From positions 1 through 8,574 of the forward strand of contig JALWKJ010000253.1 in NCBI GenBank assembly GCA_027081495.1: 8,574 bases of DNA, written 5' to 3'. A program made the position numbers and the translations under genes. The DNA comes from Campylobacterales bacterium (GTDB taxonomy: Bacteria > Campylobacterota > Campylobacteria > Campylobacterales > QNZT01). This document shows, one piece after another, positions 1-5,631 of the stretch. Within the stretch, counting starts at the first letter, position 1. Every line of letters begins with the position of its first letter. The notes under the pieces were generated by a model, which was given only the letters and a program-made list of their open reading frames with translations, did no database searches and was not told the DNA's origin.

Positions 1-1
1 C

Positions 2-10
2 TGTTATACT
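2..10 (+). promoter_or_regulatory. possible extended -10 promoter element
   Basis: TGTTATACT fits an extended -10 (TG, one base, then TATACT, five of six matches to TATAAT). It lies about 45 bases before the lipoprotein start, which would leave a leader of about 35-40 bases. Any -35 region is outside the window, so the call rests on one short motif. Confidence 0.3.
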
Positions 11-54
11 CGTAAGCATAAAAGAGGTGTGGCAAACTAAAAAAGGAAATTAGA

Positions 55-1653
55 ATGGTTTACAAAACAATTTCATTATCATTACTATTAACTATAGCTC
101 TAGGTATGTCAGCCTGCGGAGGCGGCGGTAAAAAAGCCGATGATTTAAACACGACGGGAAGCGATCCGGTAGCCGACACAAACCCTCCGGTATTTGCGGC
201 AGATAGCGTTACAAACAGAAGCATCGAAGAAAACGGCGCAAAAGAGATAGCGACCTATACTATTAGCGATGAAAGTATCGTAAATTTTGAATTACAAGGG
301 AGCGACGCCGATGATTTTTCACTTGGGGTAAATATCGTTGATTCGAAATATAAAATAACCTTGAAACTTAAAGACAAACCCGATTTTGAAAAAAAAGAGA
401 GTTACAATGTCACTCTAGTCGCGACGGACGAACATGGAAACAGCGCAAGTAAAGATATAACGGTAAATGTTACCGATCAACCTTTTGCCTTTAATGTTAC
501 GGGAAACATGTCTCCAACGGTTGCAGGCGGTACAAACACGCTTGAACTAGCGACCGAAGAGGCAAAATCCGATGTCACATACCAGGTGATAGGCGCAAAT
601 TTTACACTCAACGGCAATACCGTTACATTTACGGCTCCGGCATATGTTGATGGTGGAAACAATACCTATATCGCACTTGTAACCGCAAACGACGGCAATA
701 GCGATATAGGACTTACTATAAAAGCGTCCGTCATAAAAGACGCGAATGCAACGCCCGATGTCAAAACATATCTGTTAAAAAGTAGAAAAGATATAAATAT
801 TAACTCGGAAGCTTTGCCTTATGAGCAATACCAATATACATATGACACCGACGGTTATCTGGTCGAGATGATCGAAACCGGAACCAATATCTCTACACCG
901 CAGCGAACGAGATTTGAATACTCCGACGACCACAAGATAATGAAAGGCTACAGAATGCCCGATAACAAACTAAAAAGTATCAGGGTATTTGCGGATAAAA
1001 AAACAAATAAATCAAAAGTAGTCGCCGATATCGATCTTCGACTCTCAAGCGATCAATACACCCATTATATGACATATGTCCAAGATACCGCCGCGCTGAA
1101 GAAAAATAGGCACTTGGTCAAATATATCCACGGACTTGAGTTTTCTCAGAAAAAAGTTGAGCTATATGTCTATAACGACAGCGATCAACTCAGTAGAATC
1201 TTGACAGGTTCATATGAAGTCGGCTTTGATGCTTTGGTAGCCACGACGGACGCTCAACTTGAAAGTCCAAACGCTCCTTCGGGCGGATTTCCTTCGGGTG
1301 ATATAAAACTAAGCACAGATCAGCTAAACAGCTTAAATAGCGGAACTTTACCCGTAAGCATAAGTCATGAAACAACATACATATATGATAACGGTAAATT
1401 GAGCGAACGAAAATATTTCGGTTACAAAGTAGATAAAACACAAAGCGATACGGTAAATGTCACTTACTTTAATGACGGGGCGATTAAAGAGATAAAAAGC
1501 GCTGATCATACGATTAAATACGACACTGACAGTTTATTAAAAGATATAGACGATGACTATAAATATAGTTATACTCAAAGCGGCAATGAATTGACCGTTA
1601 CGGTTAAAAACGGAATTAAAACCGTTACAACTTATATATTTGAGGAGGAGTGA
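55..1653 (+). CDS. predicted surface lipoprotein with cadherin-like domain and YD-like beta repeats
   Basis: This gene encodes a 532-residue exported protein that I do not recognise as a named family. The N terminus is a lipoprotein signal: Lys4, a hydrophobic stretch at residues 6-18, then M-S-A-C with the lipidated Cys at 21, followed by a Gly-rich linker. Residues about 44-142 resemble a cadherin-like repeat, with an N-terminal PPVF, a central D-F-E-K-K-E-S-Y element, then A-T-D-E-H-G-N and a closing V-N-V-T-D. Residues 143-230 look like a second beta-sandwich. From about 258 onward there are spaced Tyr/Asp motifs (YTYDTDGYL, YVYNDSDQL, TYIYDNGKL, VTYFNDGAI) that recall YD repeats of Rhs-type proteins, though shorter and more scattered. 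The start has AAGGAA six bases upstream. The 111-base gap suggests it may be transcribed apart from the T1SS cargo gene. A role in adhesion or in holding a secreted partner at the surface is only inferred. Confidence 0.85.
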   Translation: MVYKTISLSLLLTIALGMSACGGGGKKADDLNTTGSDPVADTNPPVFAADSVTNRSIEENGAKEIATYTISDESIVNFELQGSDADDFSLGVNIVDSKYKITLKLKDKPDFEKKESYNVTLVATDEHGNSASKDITVNVTDQPFAFNVTGNMSPTVAGGTNTLELATEEAKSDVTYQVIGANFTLNGNTVTFTAPAYVDGGNNTYIALVTANDGNSDIGLTIKASVIKDANATPDVKTYLLKSRKDININSEALPYEQYQYTYDTDGYLVEMIETGTNISTPQRTRFEYSDDHKIMKGYRMPDNKLKSIRVFADKKTNKSKVVADIDLRLSSDQYTHYMTYVQDTAALKKNRHLVKYIHGLEFSQKKVELYVYNDSDQLSRILTGSYEVGFDALVATTDAQLESPNAPSGGFPSGDIKLSTDQLNSLNSGTLPVSISHETTYIYDNGKLSERKYFGYKVDKTQSDTVNVTYFNDGAIKEIKSADHTIKYDTDSLLKDIDDDYKYSYTQSGNELTVTVKNGIKTVTTYIFEEE

Positions 1654-1667
1654 GATGGCAGGATAAT
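1640..1667 (+). promoter_or_regulatory. candidate sigma-70-like promoter for the RTX cargo gene
   Basis: TTGAGG at 1640-1645 and GATAAT at 1662-1667 are 16 bases apart and match the -35 and -10 consensus at four and five of six positions. Transcripts would start near 1674 and carry a leader of about 90 bases. The -35 lies in the last codons of the lipoprotein gene. Campylobacterota promoters often lack a clear -35, so the call is weak. Confidence 0.22.
1643..1666 (+). other. strong orphan Shine-Dalgarno site followed by a three-codon ORF
   Basis: AGGAGG at 1643-1648 is a perfect anti-SD match. It lies six bases before ATG at 1655, but that frame stops after Met-Ala-Gly (TAA at 1664-1666). 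The stop overlaps a second ATG at 1666 (TAATG) that opens a five-codon frame ending in TAG at 1681-1683. The frame one base over stays open through 1718. It may be a decayed small gene, a translated leader, or chance in Glu codons at the end of the lipoprotein gene. Confidence 0.35.
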
Positions 1668-1724
1668 GAATCTGAAGATATAGGAGTGCAAGAATCGGTG
1701 GATGGGTGCGCTAAGTGAGCGTTA

Positions 1725-1755
1725 AAATTTAAAAAAACAACAAATTTAAAAAAAA
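1725..1755 (+). repeat. AT-rich direct repeat upstream of the RTX gene
   Basis: AAATTTAAAAAAA occurs at 1725-1737 and again at 1742-1754, with a 17-base period, just before the ribosome site of the RTX gene (AAGGA at 1754-1758, six bases before ATG 1765). It is low-complexity and may act only as an unstructured A-rich leader that favours translation. Confidence 0.5.
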
Positions 1756-1764
1756 GGATATAAA

Positions 1765-3639
1765 ATGGCAATTATTAGAAATGACAAAAGGGATATGCAT
1801 GAAGATCAGACTTCCGTACAGGGAAATGTATTTAAAAATGACAAGCCTTCCGTAGCTAACCCAGATCTACATGTTGTAGTAGGATCTTTGTGGTCAGACT
1901 ATGCAGGTGCACTTGACGGTAACGGGGAATTCGGTAAACTTGTAATTGATGAAAATGGTAACTACACCTATACTTTAACTAAAGATATGAATTATCTTGG
2001 AGATGGTGTTGATGTAGTTGATAAATTTACATTTATTGAAGAATATTATGAAGGTGGCGTCCTAAAAAGTAAACGAAGAGAGATAAGAATAGATATTCAT
2101 GGTAAAAATGATCAACCTCTAATTTCAGATGTATCTGTTTCTGCCTATGAGGGTGGTAATTTTGCAGGAGACACGAGCGTATTATCAAGTGTAAATCCTG
2201 ATGTAAACTTTGTAGGTCAATTAACTCTCGGTGATATCGATCCCAACACTCCTGGCATACAAACTGATGTTGATACAGGAGATACGCACAGATTTCATAA
2301 AGTTGTAAATTCTGTCAAAGTTGACTCAAATAATGTTGACAAAAAGCTTTTAACAGGTGTTGATGTAACTGTGAATCCTGATGGTACATATACTGTAACC
2401 GGAGATTTCGATGCATTATCAGTTGGAGATACCGCAACTGTTACCTTCCAATACGAAGTTATAGATAGATCAATAGCCGGTTCAACAACTCCAAGTGATC
2501 CAAAAACAGTAACTTTAACTGTAATTGGTCAAAATGATACTGTATCAATTATAGACGATACAATTACAACTTACGACCAATTAATAGATGGGGATATTTA
2601 TAAATCGATCTTGGAAAATGACGGTCACTATGAAGGTGGAGTAAAGGTTAATGATGTAGATGTCAATGATAAGCTTACTATCGCAAGTACTGGATTTCAT
2701 GACCTTCAATTTTACAAGGAAGGAGGTTCTATATCTGTTGACAATGCGGCAAGAACCCTACAATACACTCCTGGTAGCGGAGGGGCGATAGCAAAAGATC
2801 ATTTTTCTTTTTACTATCAAGGTACAGATGGTCACACAGATCCAATAGGTTCGGCAGTAGCTGAATTTGCAATGAAAAATAAAGACGACAAAGATATAGA
2901 TTGGTATCAGTTCGGTGATAACGGAGACGATACGCTAAATGGTATAAAAGGCGCAACAAATGTACTCTCCGGTATGGGCGGTAATGACTATATCGAAGGT
3001 AAAGAAAAAGGCGATATCCTTTACGGTGGTGCCGGTGATGACGAAATGCAAGGCGGATGGGGTAATGATATCTACAAAGCGGGTAAAGGAACTGACGGTA
3101 TGGTAGATTCAAGAGGTGCAGATCTTTATGTATTCTCAAAAGGTGACGGAAGAAATACAATAGATGATGCAGATCTAGAAGTCTATACCGACGCGATGGG
3201 TCATCCGGATATAAATTTACGAAACTACTCAAATGTTGTAGAAGTAGCAAAACTAGTAGATCCAAATATTGAAGATAATATGAATTTCTTGGAGCGTTTT
3301 GCAGATGTAGATACTGTTAGATTCGATAAATCTGTCGATAAAAGTAAAATTGCAATCTTCCAAGAAGATGGTCAATATGGTTCACTTCTGATTAAATATT
3401 CAGAAAATGCCGACGATAAAATATCTATAGGCTGGCAGAAAGAAGACCATTACGGTATTGAGAAAATTGAAGCAGCTGATGGTACTTACCTTACTAAAGC
3501 AGCTCTAGACAGAATTGCAACTGAAATATCAACTTACGATATTGATGCGAATACTGCCGGAATTCAAACTGCACAAAGTGTTCAAGATGTACAAAACAAT
3601 GAACACCTTATGGCTTTTATTGCCGGGCAATGGGCTTAA
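1765..3639 (+). CDS. RTX/VCBS-domain protein, presumed T1SS substrate
   Basis: This is a 624-residue acidic, Asp/Gly-rich protein with no cysteine and no N-terminal signal peptide, all typical of type I secretion cargo. Residues about 14-116 form a VCBS domain (Q-G-N-V near the start, D-E-N-G-N-Y-T-Y-T-L in the middle, G-K-N-D-Q-P at the end). Residues 118-257 form a second one (G-Q-L-T-L-G-D-I-D, N-P-D-G-T-Y-T-V-T-G-D-F, V-I-G-Q-N-D). Residues 260-371 look like a third, divergent beta domain. Residues 384-441 hold about five glycine/aspartate nonapeptides of the calcium-binding RTX type. Residues 513-578 match the haemolysin-type calcium-binding related domain (D-T-V-R-F, then I-E-K-I-E-A-A-D-G-T). 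The C terminus ends hydrophobic (LMAFIAGQWA), where an uncleaved T1SS signal is expected. No catalytic domain is visible, so an adhesin, matrix or surface-layer role is more likely than a toxin. It lies directly upstream of a complete T1SS. Threonine codon use differs from the lipoprotein gene (ACT common, ACG rare). Confidence 0.9.
   Translation: MAIIRNDKRDMHEDQTSVQGNVFKNDKPSVANPDLHVVVGSLWSDYAGALDGNGEFGKLVIDENGNYTYTLTKDMNYLGDGVDVVDKFTFIEEYYEGGVLKSKRREIRIDIHGKNDQPLISDVSVSAYEGGNFAGDTSVLSSVNPDVNFVGQLTLGDIDPNTPGIQTDVDTGDTHRFHKVVNSVKVDSNNVDKKLLTGVDVTVNPDGTYTVTGDFDALSVGDTATVTFQYEVIDRSIAGSTTPSDPKTVTLTVIGQNDTVSIIDDTITTYDQLIDGDIYKSILENDGHYEGGVKVNDVDVNDKLTIASTGFHDLQFYKEGGSISVDNAARTLQYTPGSGGAIAKDHFSFYYQGTDGHTDPIGSAVAEFAMKNKDDKDIDWYQFGDNGDDTLNGIKGATNVLSGMGGNDYIEGKEKGDILYGGAGDDEMQGGWGNDIYKAGKGTDGMVDSRGADLYVFSKGDGRNTIDDADLEVYTDAMGHPDINLRNYSNVVEVAKLVDPNIEDNMNFLERFADVDTVRFDKSVDKSKIAIFQEDGQYGSLLIKYSENADDKISIGWQKEDHYGIEKIEAADGTYLTKAALDRIATEISTYDIDANTAGIQTAQSVQDVQNNEHLMAFIAGQWA
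2914..3087 (+). repeat. RTX calcium-binding nonapeptide block (residues 384-441)
   Basis: About five consecutive degenerate G-G-x-G-x-D-x-U-x units are readable: N-G-D-D-T-L, G-G-N-D-Y-I, K-G-D-I-L-Y, G-A-G-D-D-E-M and G-W-G-N-D-I-Y. Such blocks form a calcium-loaded parallel beta-roll after export. The block is short compared with large RTX toxins or adhesins, so only a few calcium ions would be bound here. Confidence 0.85.
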
Positions 3640-3719
3640 TAGTTTCAGAGCAAAGAAATTTCACTCCTTACGGCTATGACCACTACTTTGGCGAGCGTGG
3701 TCATAGTTTCAGAGCAAAG
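3639..3719 (+). repeat. 17-bp direct repeat flanking a stem-loop after the RTX gene
   Basis: ATAGTTTCAGAGCAAAG occurs exactly at 3639-3655 and 3703-3719, a period of 64 bases. Similarity continues beyond the identical core in weaker form (both copies go on to CCTT and then CTATG), so the unit is probably a duplicated element of about 40 bases. Copy one begins on the last base of the RTX stop codon. Copy two begins inside the 3' arm of the first stem-loop. Confidence 0.75.
3674..3706 (+). promoter_or_regulatory. stem-loop 1, possible attenuator or mRNA-stabilising hairpin
   Basis: CTATGACCAC (3674-3683) and GTGGTCATAG (3697-3706) are perfect 10-base inverted repeats around a 13-base loop. Only three Ts follow, so this is not a canonical intrinsic terminator. 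Its place between cargo and exporter genes fits partial termination or RNA processing that sets a high cargo-to-exporter ratio, as known for haemolysin operons. That role is inferred. Confidence 0.55.
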
Positions 3720-3738
3720 GAATCTTTTCCTTCGCTCT
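3711..3738 (+). promoter_or_regulatory. stem-loop 2, possible attenuator or terminator
   Basis: AGAGCAAAGGAA (3711-3722) pairs with TTCCTTCGCTCT (3727-3738) around a TCTT loop, giving a 12-base stem with one mismatch. No T-run follows on the + strand (the next bases are ATGCTATCAT and then an A-run), so efficient intrinsic termination is doubtful. Its 5' arm lies within the second copy of the 17-bp repeat. Confidence 0.5.
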
Positions 3739-3740
3739 AT

Positions 3741-3871
3741 GCTATCATAAAAAAATTAAAATAGTTTAATAATACACTAAAAAATTAGATTATTTAAATA
3801 AATTTATATTTTTTTTAAGTTTAAAAAAGATATCCTTCTTTAGATAAGATTTTTTACTATCTTTAACTAAC
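3741..3871 (+). promoter_or_regulatory. AT-rich region likely holding the export-operon promoter
   Basis: This stretch is almost entirely A and T, with A-runs and T-runs typical of Campylobacterota promoter regions. TAAGAT at 3845-3850, preceded by a T-rich patch, is the best -10 candidate and would start transcripts about 30 bases before the TolC-like gene. No convincing -35 is seen, and the exact element is uncertain. Confidence 0.35.
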
Positions 3872-3875
3872 GGAG
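3872..3875 (+). promoter_or_regulatory. ribosome binding site deciding a TTG start
   Basis: GGAG lies 10 bases before TTG at 3886. The spacing is on the long side, but TTG is the only nearby start that includes the complete signal peptide. The first in-frame ATG is at residue 208, which would remove the export signal and part of the channel domain. Confidence 0.6.
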
Positions 3876-3885
3876 TGGATAACTT

Positions 3886-5622
3886 TTGAAATATATAATA
3901 ATATTTACTTTTTTAACACTAACGACGCTTTTCTCAAACGATGAAATAGTGTTGATAGATAATACGCAAAGTACACTCTCGGAAGTAGAGTCTCTGCCTG
4001 ACGCGACACTTTTAGATGTACCCGAGGATACCGACAGCCGACAACAAGAGATTGTATATTGTCAAAACAACGATGACTTGGATATAAACTCCCTACCCGA
4101 TGCCACCGTAGTAGAAGTCATTGAACCTGATGAAGAGATAGCGATTGAAACAAACTCTTCTATAGATTTGGATTCTATTCCCGACGCTACGGTGATAGAA
4201 GAAAATGTTGAACCGACCTTACCTTCTAAACCGATTGAAACAAAAATAACCTTGGAAAAAAACACTACAAAGATAGATAAAGTTATCTCGATAGCCGATC
4301 AAAATTCAACCAAACAAACTCCAGAGCAACCCGATCAAAATATAAGCAACATCATTATCGTCAAAACACTTGACAACTCTTCTCAATCGATTAACGATGA
4401 AAACCAAAAAGAGAAGATAGATTTCTGGCGGCTTTTGGATCAAACGCTTTTAAACTCCACCGCGCTAATACTAAAAAAATACGATATCGCGATCACTAAA
4501 GAAAATATGCAAATCATAAAAAGTCAATACTATCCGAATATCTCCCTAACTTATGCCGGCGAATACTATCACTCGTATGAAAAAGGAGACGCTAGTATCA
4601 GCGGCTCTTATTATCCCAGCTATTCTCAGTTTAGAGATTCCGCGGGGTTAAGTTTACAATATGAACTCTATAGGTTCGGAGCGACGGATCTGTTAATGGA
4701 GATCAGCCAAAAAGAACTCGATATTATCAGAAGCGAACTGGCTTTGACGGAAGAGGAAGTATCGAAAAAATTACTTGAATATTTTAGGCAAGCTTTAAAA
4801 TCGCAAGAGCTTATAAAATATAAAGAGAAAATGAGACTTATTCAAGATACGATTTTACAAAAAAAACGAAGATTGTACGAAGTCGGAAAAATGACAAAAA
4901 TAGTTCTGGCAAAAGATGAACTCTCGATGGCGAATATCGAACGGGAGATATTAAAACATAAGCTGGATTTTAAGAATGCCGTTAAACGAATACAAATTCT
5001 CTCAAACATAAAATTAAATCCAAACGATATAGAATTTGTCATGATTGAACCGAAACATTGCGAAACAAAAAGCTTCGAAGAGAGTATGCTGGCAAAAAAT
5101 CTGCAACTTAAGATAGAAAAACAATCTCAAGAGATAGAATTGCTGAAAAAAGACGATTTTCCCGGATTTTACCTTGATAGCGGCTATAGATTTTACGGAG
5201 CCGATGAAAATAATTTTCTTCAAACCGTACAAAACCTTGAGAGAAATAGTTGGAATGTAGGAATCTCGGTTAGATGGAACTTGTTTGACGGACACAAAAC
5301 CGATGCAAAGATCACCAAATCGAAACTCAAACTTCAAAAACTGATAGAACAGTACAAGCTGGCAAAATTGGATTTTGAATCAAGAGAGAAGAAAAGAGAA
5401 CTATTAAAGAAAACTTTCGATAAGATATTACAAGCTGAGTCTAAGATAATCGATCAAACATTCCAACAGGAAGAGATGTATGCAAGACTACAATCCGCGG
5501 GTCAAATAGATACGATTCAGCTTGACTACATAGAAATAAACAAATTAAAAAATGAATTAAGCTTTAAATTGAGCGTTATAGACAAAGTTTATGAAACAGT
5601 TTCAAGTGAGTTAATTATTTAA
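3886..5622 (+). CDS. TolC-family outer-membrane efflux protein with repeat-bearing N-terminal extension
   Basis: This 578-residue protein is the presumed outer-membrane channel of the T1SS. A TTG start gives MKYIIIF, a hydrophobic core to about residue 16 and a likely cleavage site near S17/N18. Residues about 18-180 are acidic, Ser/Thr/Asn-rich and low in order. They contain three repeats centred on S-[LI]-P-D-A-T at residues 36, 69 and 97. Residues 183-577 match the outer membrane efflux protein (OEP) fold in two halves (about 183-375 and 395-577). Recognisable parts include S-Q-Y-Y-P-N-I-S-L in the first half and W-N-V-G-I-S-V-R-W-N-L-F-D-G in the second, with long helical coiled-coil stretches between. 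The channel part has near-normal length for the family. The extension is not part of the usual TolC architecture and would probably sit in the periplasm. The ABC exporter gene follows after nine bases, which indicates co-transcription. A general multidrug channel is less likely given this context. Confidence 0.9.
   Translation: MKYIIIFTFLTLTTLFSNDEIVLIDNTQSTLSEVESLPDATLLDVPEDTDSRQQEIVYCQNNDDLDINSLPDATVVEVIEPDEEIAIETNSSIDLDSIPDATVIEENVEPTLPSKPIETKITLEKNTTKIDKVISIADQNSTKQTPEQPDQNISNIIIVKTLDNSSQSINDENQKEKIDFWRLLDQTLLNSTALILKKYDIAITKENMQIIKSQYYPNISLTYAGEYYHSYEKGDASISGSYYPSYSQFRDSAGLSLQYELYRFGATDLLMEISQKELDIIRSELALTEEEVSKKLLEYFRQALKSQELIKYKEKMRLIQDTILQKKRRLYEVGKMTKIVLAKDELSMANIEREILKHKLDFKNAVKRIQILSNIKLNPNDIEFVMIEPKHCETKSFEESMLAKNLQLKIEKQSQEIELLKKDDFPGFYLDSGYRFYGADENNFLQTVQNLERNSWNVGISVRWNLFDGHKTDAKITKSKLKLQKLIEQYKLAKLDFESREKKRELLKKTFDKILQAESKIIDQTFQQEEMYARLQSAGQIDTIQLDYIEINKLKNELSFKLSVIDKVYETVSSELII
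3985..4215 (+). repeat. three degenerate PDAT repeats in the TolC-like N-terminal extension
   Basis: Residues 34-48, 67-83 and 95-110 each carry [LI]-P-D-A-T preceded by Ser and followed by an acidic stretch with Val or Glu. The repeat starts are 33 and 28 residues apart, and the sequence between them varies. The motif is seen directly. Its function is unknown to me; a periplasmic protein-binding or spacer role is a guess. Confidence 0.75.
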
Positions 5623-5626
5623 AGGA
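5622..5626 (+). promoter_or_regulatory. ribosome binding site deciding the ATG start of the ABC exporter
   Basis: AAGGA overlaps the stop codon of the TolC-like gene (TAA at 5620-5622). It is five bases from ATG 5632 but only two from the adjacent TTG at 5629. ATG is therefore the better start, one residue shorter than the longest frame. The overlap also suggests translational coupling. Confidence 0.65.
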
Positions 5627-5631
5627 TTTTG

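Noticed and set aside
2729..3265. 178-codon open frame on the minus strand across the RTX region
   Set aside because: It is an antisense shadow of the Gly/Asp-rich repeats. Its product is an implausible run of Leu, Tyr, His and Arg without domain character, and the + strand frame has clear VCBS and RTX motifs.
1765..3639. RTX protein as a pore-forming haemolysin
   Set aside because: No hydrophobic pore-forming region is visible, no acyltransferase gene is adjacent, and the N-terminal half consists of VCBS-type beta domains.
3639..3719. Repeat pair as a minimal CRISPR array
   Set aside because: There are only two 17-bp copies, the spacing region is itself a palindrome, and no cas gene is present in the window.
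3674..3738. Stem-loops as ordinary rho-independent terminators
   Set aside because: Neither stem is followed by a run of T on either strand, and the stems are only moderately GC-rich. I kept them as stem-loops with possible attenuating function.
5014..5337. 107-codon minus-strand open frame within the TolC-like gene
   Set aside because: It is antisense to the second OEP half, with no ribosome site or motif that I could see. The shorter minus-strand frames at 477-662, 1190-1441, 4062-4265, 4842-5042 and 7261-7452 were rejected for the same reason.
5629..5631. TTG at 5629 as the ABC exporter start
   Set aside because: It leaves only two bases after AAGGA, while ATG at 5632 has five. The extra residue adds nothing to the conserved domain.
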